From: Curvularia sp. ZM96
Taxonomy: Eukaryota > Ascomycota > Dothideomycetes > Pleosporales > Pleosporaceae
Length of the DNA: 64,000 nt
Direction of reading: 5' to 3'
NCBI GenBank assembly: GCA_022457065.1
Contig: JAJGBQ010000001.1
Span: 1,116,001 to 1,180,000 of the forward strand
Under the pieces are notes generated by a model that was not told the origin of the DNA, ran no database searches, and worked only from the letters and a program-made list of their open reading frames with translations. Positions 32,758 through 45,072 of the stretch are shown here, piece by piece. Numbering within the stretch: the first letter of the stretch is position 1; the number at the start of each line of letters is the position of its first letter. A program made the translations under genes and the position numbers.

Positions 32758-34548
32758 TCAATATCTTCCTTCCATGCTCATGGGAGGCGGAAGAGGTGAC
32801 ATTATCGGTGGATCGCTTCCGAGTGGCACATAGGATGACGACGCTGGCATGGGCCTAGTGTGAAACTCTTCAGGCTCTTCCTCCGGCGACGAAAGCTCCA
32901 ACAGCCTCTGCGGAGATCCCACACCCAGTCCAAGGGCAGCAAGCTTCTCTTGTAATATGTTTATGACAGCAGGGTTGCCACCACGGAAGCCAGCGAGCAC
33001 TTGAGAGAGCGAATGCATAAGGTTTCTAGGACCAACGTCGAAGCCTGACTCGAGGTTTAGCGATGGCATGATCATCATGACATCAGCGAGTGAGTTGGCC
33101 ACATCAAAAAGCTTCGATTCCTGTCTCAAGAGTCAGCGAAGGAATCAGTTTGACTGCAGTGAGATTCCTACCATGCCAGGCCCATGCGCCTCAACACTTT
33201 GCCGCGAAAGATTACTTAGATTGCTGAGCACGTTTTGTGCCACCCTCGCGGGAAAGCGAAACGAAAACTCTTCGTCCTGGGTTGCTTGGCTGCTCAGGTT
33301 GGTTACGTTGAGCGCGTGTTGCCACAGGAAAATGCGCATCCACTGCTGCGTCATGGTGATATCGGCACGCTGGAGCTCGTTTTCCAAGCTGAGAGAATCT
33401 TCGTCGCTACTGAGCTGTTGCTGAGCCAGGGCAAGTGCTCGGCGTGCACTTGCAGGATCGGCGGTTATTGTGACATCGAGGATATTGAATAGTCGACAAA
33501 GCTGGACGAATGCAGGCGTCACGGAGCCATCGTGCAAGTCTTCAAGTCTTGGGAGGTCAGGTGATCGTTTTAATGTTGTCGGGACATCGTGCTGCAAGGA
33601 ATGAGCACGTTCGGTAATAAAGAGAAGCCAGTACACCCTTAAAGCATACTGCGTCTGGTCCGTGTCCATGAGCTGATAGTGAGTTGGTTTGTGCAATCCG
33701 AGAACATGGGCTTTGAAAATGGCCTCTCCAAGTAAAACTGTCGACGCATTCATTCGGCCGACATTAGCGGAGTAGACGTGCAGGAAGAAACTGCTTAGTA
33801 AAGACGACATGGTGATGTTCTCCAGATGGTCGGATTCATTCCTTGCTCTTTTCGCTTCTAGCTCAAATGCGCTGCTGGAGACGCGATACGAGCCTTCGAC
33901 CGGGCTTCCAGGCTCGACGTCAATCGAGAACTGGCTCACAATAGCCGCACATATGGAAGTGGCTAGCGCATAAGATTCAAGATCATGCGGATGGGTCAGT
34001 AGGCGTCCAGTCAGGGCTTCGGCATCGACAACTGGCCAAATGCCATATCCACGGGCCTGGTAGATTTCGAGATACTGAGAAAGGCATGCTACGGGTACCC
34101 GTTGGGGTTCTGGGATGGCGGTGGTGGAGATTGTGGGACTGATGATCTCGGGCCAGCCCTTGGAGCACGTGTGGTGATCGCCAATGGGAGGCATTGGGTT
34201 AAGATAGGGCAGCTCGTTAACCGGGCTACCGGTGTCGAAGCTGGTCTCACTGGTGCTTCTGGATCCATCACGGCTACTCTTGCTGCGTTCTTGCAGTCTC
34301 CTGATGGCGGCTTCGGTTGTCCGCCGTGGTCCTTTGGGGCCACTCTTTCCATGCGTTTTGAGATAAGTGCAGTCCCACTTGGCGGCTTCGCACCTGGCAC
34401 ATGGCTGGTTGCCATCACAGCGCACTTTTCCTGTACACAGCAAGTAGAGTGTCAGTTCCGTGGGTGTTTTGTTGAGCGGTTACTGAGACTTACGGACAGA
34501 ACAAGGGTCACACGCCCGTCGCGTGCCCTTTCTTGGAGCCATGGCCAT
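32758..34548 (-). CDS. Zn2Cys6 fungal transcription factor
   Basis: Three exons, 34548-34494, 34430-33172 and 33120-32758, give 558 aa. The binuclear cluster is complete: Cys13, 16, 23, 29, 32 and 39 (spacing 2-6-5-2-6). It is followed by a basic linker GKSGPKGPRR like that of AmyR/MAL-type regulators. The first exon ends inside the cluster, a common place for an intron in this family. The middle region (LEIYQARGYGIWPVVD, ALATSICAAIVSQF, ALRVYWLLFITERAHSLQH) fits the fungal transcription factor regulatory domain. It should bind CGG-type sites in the nucleus. The MAL-like sugar link is only a family resemblance; no sugar gene cluster surrounds it. The tail is Pro/Ser-rich. Confidence 0.9.
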
Positions 34549-36442
34549 TTTTGTTTTGGAGAGTCAGGGATCTAGGCTGGTCGAAAAGGCAAGCAGTGCT
34601 CAAGAGAGGTCGGGCAATATCAACCCGTCATAGCGGAGATAGCTTAGGGCTATCTAGGCGGTTGGATAGCGTGGGGGGGGCGGGCTGGCTGGAAGGTTTG
34701 TCGGAAGTAGGTAAAGAAGCACCAGAGAACAGCAACAGCATGTCCTTGGTATGAAGTGAGGTTGGGCGCGGTCAGAGCATGCGGCTGATGCTGAGAACAA
34801 AAGGTGGAGAAGGATGCTGCAGGTAGATTGACCCCTGCACTTTGGGGCGGCGGTGCTGGCCAATCAGAGCAGCCGGCAGCCGTCGGCGGCGCCCGGCTCT
34901 CGAGGCCAGCTGGACAGCCCGAAAAACCTTCCTTCTAGAAGCTTTTTGGAAGAAAATTGCTCCCTGCGCCTGCAGATGGGGCGCTGCACGCTGCACAAAG
35001 CAAACACACAGGTGGCTGCTTATGCACCATGGTTGGCATAGCTTCTCCATGTGTCTGCCTCCGAGGAGCCTACCCATGCGCTCATGCCTGCGACCATCGA
35101 CACGCCAACGCTCCCCACCCTGTTCGTCACGTTGGCCCTCTTCTAAGCTCTGGATATGCGGCTACGCTCGGTCGACGTTAGAGGCTACACAAAACATGGG
35201 ACAGCCTAGGAGACGCGTACAGTGACGTAGAGAACATGTGGCATTGGGTTAGCCTCCGCCGTCGACTTACTCAAGCCCTGTGCTGCCCTGGACTGCCCCG
35301 CACCACCCTGCACCGCTTACTCCGAGCGCACGCCTGCCCAGTACTCGCGACACCGGACGAAGCCAAGAACGCTCCAATAGCATTTCCTTTCCCTTCTAGA
35401 ATGCGGGAATTTTTCCTTCGAATGGACTACAAGAGTCGTGTTGGCGCATAAATCCCGCGCCACGCTGCATACTAAGCCTGCCCTTGTCTGACTCGACCGC
35501 CGATAAGAGATGCTGGTGCAGCCATGCATGGCGTTTTATCGATGCTACAAACTTACAAAGGAACCTGCGTGGCTACTCTTCCATGCAAGCGGGCGTTGCC
35601 CCCTTCGTATGTGCCAATGCCCAACATGATACTCAAGGGTTGATGAATCGAATTCGGTCTCGACAACAGAAACAATGTATTGTCCAGGTCCCCCATGGCC
35701 AACCATATTCATCACGCTGCTCTTCGCGAGGAATACGAGCGACTCATGAGGCCGCGAGGCTTGGAAGCTTGGAGGCGCGTGTAGCAACCTCCAAAAGCTG
35801 TTCGGATTTGCCGTCTAGACAACAAAACCTCCTCGGAGTCGAGCACTTTGCCGAACACCCATTGAAGCTGAAATCCGGATTCTCCTTGCTTCTCTTTTTA
35901 CCTATCCGAACCTGCAACGCGTGCGACAATGACAGAACCATACGAGCATCGTAATATGGCAGAATTCCTAGCGGGTGCGTGCCGCCTTGCACGACGCAAA
36001 AACCTGGGGGAGGCTACATTAACCGACTCGCTAAGCGTCCTGGTACAATATACCCATATGAACACCATGACGACAATCGTACATATGGTCAAAGAATGGA
36101 CCAACGAGTGGACTGAATATATAATAGCCATAGCCATCTCGAGCTAGATGCGACGGTTCGCGGTCGACACTACACACGGATCGGACGTGTTCCATGATTT
36201 CCTTGGACAACCGATCAATGCTGCAATTCCAGGCTCGTACTGCATAGTGAAATGGATATCAAGAGCGCGCTGCGGTCATGTCAGTGGCGTTTCGATGATT
36301 TTGCTGGTTATTTAAACGCCTTCGTTTTCGCATCTGTGTAAAAGCAGAGTCAGAGTCGGGAGTACTTCATCTGCTCTACCACCCAGCGCAAGACGCAATC
36401 CTGCTCAGACAAACACGACCCTACCAGCAACTTCATCTTAAA
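34549..36442. other. intergenic, 1.9 kb
   Basis: Between divergent starts of the Zn2Cys6 gene and the small secreted protein gene. Open frames exist but none shows a domain, signal peptide or splice pattern worth calling. Confidence 0.5.
36309..36316 (+). promoter_or_regulatory. TATA-like box of small secreted protein gene
   Basis: TATTTAAA lies 127 bp ahead of the ATG at 36443, with a C/A-rich leader between. Confidence 0.45.
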
Positions 36443-36658
36443 ATGAAATTCCTCCTCGTTGCCGCAGCCCTCACCACCGTCACACTTGGTGCCCCCAAGG
36501 ACCCCTACCCAGCACCCTGCGGACGCTCCGACCCTTCTGGAATCTGCACTACCAAGTCAACCTGCTACGAAAAGGGTGGCTTTTGGGTGCAACGCGATTG
36601 TACCTACAATGTGCTCGACATCGGATGCTGCTACTCTATCCCCGACGAGAAGAACTAG
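36443..36658 (+). CDS. small secreted six-cysteine protein
   Basis: Single exon of 71 aa. A clean signal peptide (MKFLLVAAALTTVTLGA) precedes a mature peptide of about 54 aa with six Cys at 26, 35, 41, 53, 62 and 63, a spacing of 8-5-11-8-0 that allows three disulfides. It is rich in Gly, Tyr and charged residues and has no membrane anchor. Small size, secretion and paired Cys are the usual marks of effector-like or antimicrobial-like fungal proteins, but no family is recognised and no activity is claimed. A TATA-like box and an AAA-ATG start context support expression. Its neighbours are a Zn2Cys6 regulator and an F-box gene. Confidence 0.8.
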   Translation: MKFLLVAAALTTVTLGAPKDPYPAPCGRSDPSGICTTKSTCYEKGGFWVQRDCTYNVLDIGCCYSIPDEKN

Positions 36659-37644
36659 GGTCCTAAATATAGTCAGGGAACATGGCTGGGGCACGCGAAC
36701 TGCATCCCGTGAGATGAGATCCACCAAGGCGAGAATCAAGGGCCTTCGGGCATTCAGGTCATCTGGGCAATGCTACTAGTCTCTGCAATGTATTCTTGTC
36801 CGTAATATTCGCTTTGACCATGATCCTCAATTGCCAATATACGTCACCCAGGAAGTCGAATGGCTGCAACCGTGCACTTTGAAACTGAAGAACTGCAGCA
36901 TAGACCTCTAATGGGCCATAAATGTCGACGTACTTCGGTCGCGGAATCCCGGGCCTATGCTGATGCCATGATTGTGTCTGGGAGCTGCTTCTAGATCACT
37001 GGCGCGGAGATTGTAGGAACGCGACTACAATTCTTCCGCTCAAGTGCAAAATATCACCTTGCGAGAATAGCTGAGCGTATGCAGCATCGGTGGTTCGCCA
37101 TGGGTGAACGGAAGCTAGACACCGACGAACCATTATGTCATCGTGGCTTGATTGGCGATCGGAAGCGCTCGGAATGCCATTCCGTATCATTCCGGCGCAC
37201 TTTCTGGTCCGCTGATTTTCGAATTTTGTCCCCACAACAATCACTGCTGTAATACCGTTTTCGACACTACTGACGCCTCGCTGCACCCGAACAGACCTGT
37301 CACTCCATCACCTCTCGTCGCAGCAGAGCCGCACCTCTATCGCGTCTTTGTTTTGAAATCCTCGCCAGACCGCTAATTCGGGACAACAGTAACATGGACC
37401 CAGGCCTGGACTTGTCCGGCTTTTAAGCGCTTGTCGAGGCGCGGGAAGCTGCATACACGTTTCGACGTGAAGTGAAGTACGTCAGTCCAGCAGCGTTTCA
37501 CAAATCTACCAAATACTCGGTACCTACATGTTCGATAGTGCGGTTTGTCATCATGAACTGCGTAGTCAGTGACAGCCCTACACTACTCCATTTTCACGCT
37601 GCACAGACCCCTGCTCATCACTTTCCAGGAGCCTCCAGGTCATC
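36659..37644. other. intergenic
   Basis: 3' side of the small secreted protein gene and promoter of the F-box/Cys-rich gene. No gene was recognised. Confidence 0.55.
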
Positions 37645-38823
37645 ATGACCCCTCAGTCGCTAGGACATCAGACGCTTGCCAATGAGCCTGCCCTGTCATG
37701 CGAAGACCAAAGTGGAAAGCACTGTGGGGCCACGCACTCGAGACTACTCAAGCGCCAAAGGTCGCCAGACGTAGTTCACGAGGAGCGCAAGAAAAGCCGA
37801 CAGGATAGCGCTGCAGTGACAATGCCGTCATGCCCTCTGTTGGTGGCTCTCCGAGAATATGGTCTCCTTGAGAACATCCTCTCTTGTCTTTGCCCCGGCG
37901 ATCTCCTGGCGCTGCTGCTGTGCTCCAAGTCTGTACATCAGACGCTCTTACCGCAGCGCAGCAGTCTGGAAAACTTACTCGGCAAGCTAAGGTGCCCTGG
38001 CAAAGGCGTGGAAATACGGAGAAGGCGTCACGTAAAGTCGTCTTTCTTCTACGCATACGAATGCAATGAATACGTCGAATGTGGTGCAATAGACGGTAGT
38101 GCAGAGTCACGGCCTTGCGAGAAATGCAAGATTACGACTTGCAACGAATGCCGAATCCACTGCGTATATCAAAGCATTTTTGAGAAGCCATGCGACGACG
38201 ACGAGTTGCCCAATTACAGTGGCTTCATTCTTCTTTCGCCGTCTGAAATCCCCATACTGAGCCCACATCACCTGGCAAGCATTCCAGACACGCCGCAATG
38301 GCAAGCGCCATCTCCTGGCACGGTTCCCCCCTACCACGATCAGGGACTCATCGATGTACCTTTGGAGGAAGAAAGCTTTGGCCCGCCAGAGTGCGTCGAC
38401 GACTTCTTGGACTTGGACCTGGGCACACATACATTTGCTGGATCAGTCAGCTCAAACGTGGCTCACCCATCACCTGTTCTCCGAACACTATACCAAACCA
38501 CAGAAGGAAGAAAGCGCATGTTCTGCGACAAACATCTTCCCCCAGGCCTACTTGAGAGCTCAACATCACATCAGTGCCATTGCAGCCTTCGCTGTCGATT
38601 TCTCGACCGATGGCTTTGTTTACGATGTTATGAAAAGGAAGAAACGACTCTTAGCCACACCTATATCGACCACATGGCGCGCTGCCGTTGCGGGTCAACA
38701 CGTGGCCGAGAGATATGTATGTGGTGTTTCGGTGAGATCTCACAGCCGCACCCCAAAGACGACGCCCAGGCAGAAGCTGCAGTCGACCCTAATCTTGCAG
38801 GCACTCTCCTTGAATCTCACTGA
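37645..38823 (+). CDS. F-box-like protein with C-terminal cysteine clusters
   Basis: Single exon of 392 aa. An F-box-like helix pair is at about residues 66-105 (LRE YGLLENILSCLCPGDLLALLLCSKSVHQ). Beyond it are several Cys/His clusters that could bind zinc: CEKCKITTCNECRIHC near 155-170, CHCSLRCRFLDRWLCLRC near 315-335, and CRCGSTRGREICMWC near 350-365. A basic patch (KRQRSPDVVHEERKKSRQ) near the N-terminus may be a nuclear signal. The arrangement suggests a substrate adaptor of SCF ligases with a zinc-stabilised recognition domain. The target is unknown. No intron is needed. Confidence 0.78.
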   Translation: MTPQSLGHQTLANEPALSCEDQSGKHCGATHSRLLKRQRSPDVVHEERKKSRQDSAAVTMPSCPLLVALREYGLLENILSCLCPGDLLALLLCSKSVHQTLLPQRSSLENLLGKLRCPGKGVEIRRRRHVKSSFFYAYECNEYVECGAIDGSAESRPCEKCKITTCNECRIHCVYQSIFEKPCDDDELPNYSGFILLSPSEIPILSPHHLASIPDTPQWQAPSPGTVPPYHDQGLIDVPLEEESFGPPECVDDFLDLDLGTHTFAGSVSSNVAHPSPVLRTLYQTTEGRKRMFCDKHLPPGLLESSTSHQCHCSLRCRFLDRWLCLRCYEKEETTLSHTYIDHMARCRCGSTRGREICMWCFGEISQPHPKDDAQAEAAVDPNLAGTLLESH

Positions 38824-39266
38824 CTTGTGTCAGGATGAGATTGGAGTCAGCCTCGCCACATCTCTCCACCCTTGAAGCTATGATTTCCTTTTTCGGTATC
38901 TCGAAAAGTAATTTGAGCGCTTCTCATATCTGTACTTTTAAAGCTGTAAAATACCCCATCTCACCTTTCCTCTCAACTCTTTACATATACCCCCTTGTAT
39001 ATTAAGTCATGAAGCGTCAGGGCAAAGCCTGCTGCGATTACGAACGTCTCTAATGCCCCACACATGTTTCTTTCGAGAGCAAGCTGTAATGCAGTACCTA
39101 AGCCATACAAAAAACTTTAATTCATGCATGACCACAAAACAAGAATCGCAATAAGAAAGAGGTGTCTCTTATGCATCCAATGAATCACTAAAGCACTGCA
39201 GTCGCTTTCAAAGTGATCCTGCTGATCGACCCACCGAAACCATCTCTTACTCGTTGGTTCATCCAT
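38824..39266. other. intergenic, convergent 3' ends
   Basis: Between the F-box/Cys-rich gene and the coiled-coil gene. It is AT-rich. No gene was recognised. Confidence 0.55.
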
Positions 39267-39758
39267 CTAACGCAAGCACTGTACTTTCTGCTTCCGCTTC
39301 TCCAAGCCCTTCTCCATCTCCTCCAACTGCCTCCTCGCCACATCCTTCTCCCTCTCCTTCCCCTTGACTTTTCCAACAACCCTCCTCAACCTCTCCTTCT
39401 CCACTCTAATCTTCCTCTCCACCCTCTGCTTCCCCTCCCTATGTCTCGCCAACTCCTCCTGCATCTCCTCCAACTCGTGCCTGAGAAACTTTACACCTGG
39501 TTCGTCGCGCTCGCGCCGGATGTTAATGTCGAGATCGACGATGGTGTTCATGATTTCGATCTCGTAGTGCCGGTGGAAGTGGTAGATGATGAGGAGATTC
39601 TTTTGGTGCGCGGTGAGCGGCGTGTTGGCGTCGAATTGGGGTGGGTGGAAGGACGGGGCTGAGGCGGTGGAGACGGAGACGAAGGAGGCGGTGGGAGAGG
39701 GTAGGGACGAAGCGTCGGGTTCGTCGGTCCAGATGTCGTTGTTGTTTTGGGCATTCAT
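39267..39758 (-). CDS. short coiled-coil protein, unknown function
   Basis: Single exon of 163 aa. The first ~45 residues are Ser/Pro/Ala-rich. A hydrophobic-aromatic block follows (KNLLIIYHFHRHYEIEIMNTIVDLDI), then a long charged helix from about residue 90 with clear heptads (LRHELEEMQEELARHREGK, RKIRVEKERLRRVVGKV, RRQLEEMEKGLEKRKQKV). It is likely a homodimeric or partner-binding coiled coil. No signal peptide or known domain is present. The long frame and strong codon pattern favour a real gene. Confidence 0.65.
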   Translation of the reverse strand: MNAQNNNDIWTDEPDASSLPSPTASFVSVSTASAPSFHPPQFDANTPLTAHQKNLLIIYHFHRHYEIEIMNTIVDLDINIRRERDEPGVKFLRHELEEMQEELARHREGKQRVERKIRVEKERLRRVVGKVKGKEREKDVARRQLEEMEKGLEKRKQKVQCLR

Positions 39759-40799
39759 TTTCGCGGGGAGATTGGGGCGTTCAGGTGTGTTGGTTGGTGG
39801 TGTGCGGGTTGAAAGGAGTGTGGTAGTATGGTATACTGGGTTTCTCTTGCAGTTGCCTTTTTTTTGTAATAGAGAGTGGAAGAGGAAGATGCGATTAGAT
39901 TTGACTTATCCATGGTGGAGATTGTGGCTCCGGGCTCGTTGGTTAGGAGGTGGTTGTTTGATGAAGGTGAAAGATGATTTTGAGCACGAGAGTGCTGCAT
40001 GCAGTGAGTGTGAACTCCTACTATGAGAAGCAAATGTAATTCACTCCACAAACATACGTCACATCAAAGTCAAATGAATATAACATAATAGAAGTCTGTA
40101 TTTCTGTATTTAAAGCTTATCTTCAATCACAAGTTACTATAGCTGTTGAAGCTACCGCACTGTAAGCTCTCATCTGCGATGTCACTGATAATCATACACC
40201 ACAAGTTAGAATCAAGCACAGGCCAATCTGTAGAAAGCGTGGCAAGTCAAACAATGCATATTGTATGGGATATACCGCGACATCTCCAACGTAGACCTCT
40301 TCTCTCACCTACCTGCTTAGTAAGATCAGTATGATATATCACATGAACCACTCCAGAAGAGTACATACTATCCTAAGACTACTTAAGCCATCCACTAGGG
40401 TCAAACTCCGACATCTCCTACATGAAGACGGTAACATCCGTCGACCTAGTCCCATTGCGGAAAGTCCTAGGCTTTCTTAGTTTGACTTTTTTTCAACAAA
40501 ACCTAGATGATAATGACAAATACATTGACTGACGACATGCCATGTGTCAAAGGGTTTTGTAATTGCGCAAGAATGATTAATTCAATATCTCAACCATTTC
40601 TCCGTATCTAAACGTTGAAAAAGTCTATTCACTAGTCCAGCTCATCATTAGGTGCATTAGGAATAACGTAATTCGACATTTCGGGTATATATCACAAAGA
40701 TTCTTCAGCTACAAAAGCAATTAGGTATCTACAATCGTAACAAAGCCATACACACATATACGACGTGTGTATCCATCATCTCAGAAACTCATCCGCACA
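39759..40799. other. intergenic, AT-rich
   Basis: Promoter side of the coiled-coil gene and 3' side of the PTR2 gene. It is AT-rich with no intact coding region, and may be old repeat DNA. Confidence 0.5.
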
Positions 40800-42863
40800 C
40801 TATGCTTGCTCGGTCTTAGGAGGCGGCGCAACGTAATTTCCAGCAAGACCGTCTTCAACAGCATTGGCGTGTCTACGGTCACGACCAGAATAAGTCGAGT
40901 CGGGCAACATGTTGAGGGTATCCTCCTGCTTGTCTGTGGGGCGCTGGTGGAACCAGAAAAGGATACCACCGATAAACGCCAAGATTGCAACGACGGCGTA
41001 GTTCCAGACGAGCAGGGGGTCCTCAGCTAGCGAGACAAGTGCCTGACCAAGAGCGTTGGAAAAGGCAGACATGAAGTGCCAGTACGAAGTAATGAGCGAT
41101 CGCATGTTCTTCGGGGCCTTGGTGAAAGCAAACTCGAGTCCAGTGACAGACGCAAAGATCTCAGAGAAACCGACGAGCACGTAGGGAACGGATTGCACCC
41201 AGACGTTGATGGGGGCTGGCGTGTCGCAGTCGTTCATGTACTTGCCGCATGCACCAGTCTGGTAGATGTAGTACTGGATCACGGATGCGGACACCATGGC
41301 CATGGAGGCGAGGACGAAACCAAAGGCAATGCGCTTGATGGGTGTGAAGCGGATGTTTGCTTTGCGAAGAGCAGGGTAGAGGAAGTTGTCGACAATAGGA
41401 ATGAAGATGACCAGACTAATCGGGTTAAGATTCGTGATAACGTCGTTGGGGACACCGTTACGCGTCATAGTAGCAGCTTGCGAAGTAAGGTTGTTGTTCA
41501 TCTGGTTGTATGACAGCCCTTTTTCCATAGTTAGTTTCGAAGGTTACAAAAAATACCAAATCCAAAAGGAGAAGACTTACAGTAAAGCGGAATCCAGGTA
41601 AAGCAAGAGCAAGCCCTGAGTCCACGCGCGACCTGGTCGACCCACGCATCGTCGAACTGCATCCAGGCTGGCTTGCTGTTGCCAAGATGGCTAGGCTTGA
41701 CGTCCTCCCAGAAGTTGTCCGACTTGAAGTTCTTGCGTGTAGTAGCGGGGTTCAACGACCACTTGCCCTTGGTTGCGAGGGCCAAAAGCTTGATGGCGCG
41801 GATAAGTACAGATCCCGTGGGTGGGCTATGGTGGTACTTGTTACGGCATAGCCAAAGTACAAGAGGGCAGAAGCAGAACATGATTGTGGGAAGCAACCAG
41901 GCGCACCAGAAGCCAACGTACTTCTCCACGTACACCATGGAGATCTGACCAGTGAGGGAACCCATGTTAATGAACTGAGCAGCTGTTAGAGCGTGGTTTT
42001 CACAATCACGTTGTCTAGCGCCTTACCATGTAGAAGTACAAAAAGATACGGGACAGGGTGATGTTAGGGTCAGAGATGACACGTTCGCCCGTCTTAGGAT
42101 CGATAACGACACGCGGCTTGGTCTGACGGTACTGCTCCGCAATCAAAGGTGAGATGTTGGACTTGAACGCTCCAGTACCGAAACCAAGCGTGATGACACC
42201 CAGCATGAACGGAGCAAGGGCATTGCCGCTGGTCAGGACAGGAGGAAGGGCGGAGACGATGAGCAGAATATGACCAAGAATCGAGAATGCGATGGCGATA
42301 AAGATGGTGTTGAATCGACCGAGGTACTCATCAGCGATAATGGCACCGAAAATGGGCGTGAAGTAGGCCCAGAAAGAGTTGAATTGGCCGATACCAAAGG
42401 AAGCGCGCTGGCCCATTCCAAGCGCACCGGGTGTGCCCTCTGCAGTGGGATCAGAGCCAGTTGTCGACAATTTACCATTGACGACAGGAAGAGGCTGTTG
42501 AATGAAGTTTGTGTCTTTCAAGAGTCAGTCGATTAATGAAGAAGTGCGAGTTGACGATAACTTACACAGCACTTGACAACCATAGTAACCAAAACGCTCG
42601 CACAGCTCGACAAAAGCAATGGTGAATGCAGTCCAGGGAATCTTTCCAGAAACACGGCGGAGCGTTTTCAGTTCCTCTTCGGTAGGCTCCTCACCTATGA
42701 GGTCGGCCTCGAATTCTGCTGCCGGGTGCTCAGTCACGGAAGGCGAAGACGAACGCCCGTCAATGGCGCGCTTCTCATCGACCTCGTAGATGGGCTTGGC
42801 AGCTTGTGCAGGCTCATGAGACATGGCCATGTCGACGGCGTTGGAACCAGAATTGGCCGCCAT
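40800..42863 (-). CDS. PTR2: PTR2-type proton-coupled di/tripeptide transporter
   Basis: Four exons, 42863-42566, 42514-42027, 41974-41581 and 41518-40800, give 632 aa. POT-family signatures are intact: the proton-coupling motif ELCERFGYYG in the first helix, NFIQQPLP, IADEYLGRF, GFGTGAFKSNISPLIAEQY, and FYMFINMGSL. About twelve transmembrane helices can be counted, with a large loop rich in charged residues between 6 and 7. It should import di- and tripeptides with protons at the plasma membrane. The first and third introns end in AAG rather than CAG/TAG, but the frame and family fit allow no other acceptor. It lies 2.2 kb from the dipeptidyl-peptidase V gene, a plausible partner in peptide use. 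Confidence 0.95.
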
Positions 42864-45072
42864 GATCAGCAGGTATTATCGCGAATTCCAACAAGGGAAA
42901 TGAAAGAAGCGAGCTGGTGCTACTCTCCTTGTCAGCACAAGGGGGAATGCAGCTCCAGTTATACTCGAAATTTCTCCTCTTGAAAAGCAGCACACGAGCG
43001 GCAAATGTCCCTTGCACCAAGCGCCGTCTTGGTATTCCTTGTCGGTTCCTCCATCAAGCAGGTGTGCGGGTGCCCAGCCGAAGATGCCCCATTACCATGG
43101 TCAGATCCAACACCAAAGGCTCGCTTTCGCTACCCACTCTTCGAACCAGCTTATGGCTTGAGCAAATTGGGACCGACGCCGAAACCAACCATCCACTCAA
43201 GCTTTTCACCGCTTGGATGGATCTCAACTGGGGTCCAAGGTTCGACTGGACTGGATATAACGGCCTAGGCGATGGCTTGGATACAGTGCTTCGGCACTTG
43301 GCAACGCTGCCGATCTTACACACATCACGCCTGCGAGATAGATGGTTTGGCCACTCACACCCGCCTGTTGTATGGGTCCCTTGCTCTTTTCTTATCTAGA
43401 CGACAGATACAGTGCCATTGCACCGAGATATGGGCAAATCTCTCACACAGCCCTCAGCAGTTGAGGCGTCATCGTGAATCCTTCGATTTCGGTCTGCGCG
43501 AAAGAGAGAGCTCGATACCGAAGCAAGTGGTGCCAGAACGACCTCTAGAGTATGAGCGACGTCTGTATCGCGCAACGCACTACCACCTATGAGCGCAAAC
43601 TCTGCCGCCGCGCTGCCATGGCGCCCAGCCTTCCGCGCCGCTGGGCATTCGTCTTGCCCCTCTCCACCCGTCTCGTCCGCCTCGGCCTGTGCAATCCACA
43701 GGCCAGTGATGGCACCATCCTACCATCCCAATGTAACTCGGCCATGCTCGAAGAGGCAGCTCGGCCGTCTGATCCCATATATTCTTATTGCTGATGAGTA
43801 TGTGTGGCCAATCGGTACGCAGGTCGCCTTGTTCCATCCAACAGCAGCATTGCTCGCGAAGGGAGGTTGCGCAGTGTGGCGCGGCGCTCGTCTTTCCCAA
43901 GCTTGTTCGCGCTTGACAGAAGCGGTCAAGATGGCCGAAGAAGTCGTCGGCAAAGGCTTCGTGTGTTGGCGGAAGCTTTGCCTCGCGCGGTATCATGGCA
44001 ATCCACTTCGCTGGTCCACAATGCGATGGAACGGAGGCGCAACCCCACTGTTTCCAACCAGCCTTGGCAATAGATTCGAGTGATTGTTATCTGGTCCTAT
44101 GATCCTATCAATCGCATGTTTGTATCCTGACGGAGTACACCATGTGCTTGAATCCAGTGAGGGTGCTGTTTACGCCTTGCCGAATCACGAGGACGAGGAT
44201 GGGCTTGGGCTTGGCGGAAGGATCACCGTTGGTCACAACAGCCATATCGTCATGGCATGCGTGCAATCAGCACACATGCACCCCTAGATAGCGATTTCTG
44301 GCGCTGATACCGATGCTGATACATGTTTCCTGTTCAGCCACTATCGAATCCTCTTCATCGACTTTACCACCTAAATCGACTGCACCGTTTTAAACCCCTC
44401 ATCATCATCACGATCATCCAGACTGATATCCTATCCTTCGGATAGAAATTAACCCACCAGACACAAAGCCGAGCACCATGACATTATCCCCCGCACTCCT
44501 CCTTCCGCTCCGCCAAGCACCTCCTCCTTTCCCGCCGATGAAACCAGGAAGGAGGGAACGAGCGGCTACCCAAGGGCCAGCGGGTCCCTGAGGACAAGCG
44601 CGGATACACAAGGATTTGCATAGCCTCGGGGGTTGAAAAGGCCTAGATATGCATGTAGTTTACCCGAGCACCTGGGTGGCGGGAGTGGTGCTTAAAACAG
44701 CATAAGTGTGACGATCGTGTACAGGAGGTAAATGCTGGGGAGACAAATGGGTAGGTGGATAGAGGAGAAGGGATTATGTGATGGAAAATGTATGGTGTGT
44801 GGTACATTTATACGTGCTATCGTATTTCGATCCAGTGTGAGATCAAGCGTCGTAGAGTCTGCGTTTAGGGGTCTACAGTGTTACAGCCTTGGTAGTTCGC
44901 CTAGAATAATTCCGTTGCGGAGAAAAGCATCATGAAAGAGCACATCTCACTCCCTTAGATTCAAACATATTCTCAATATTTGTTCATTAGACATTTATCA
45001 ATACTACGTAAAACAAGACCATATACAAAAGCCTCGCTTATTCCGCGAAATTATTCACGCTAGTAACAAGTC
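42864..45072. other. intergenic, 2.2 kb
   Basis: Between the PTR2 start and the DPPV stop. A 164-codon open frame (43589-44083, +) has no recognised domain and no signal. Nothing else was recognised. Confidence 0.5.

Noticed and set aside
43589..44083. 164-codon ATG-started open frame between PTR2 and DPPV
   Set aside because: No domain, no signal peptide, mixed composition and a competing open frame on the other strand; not supported.
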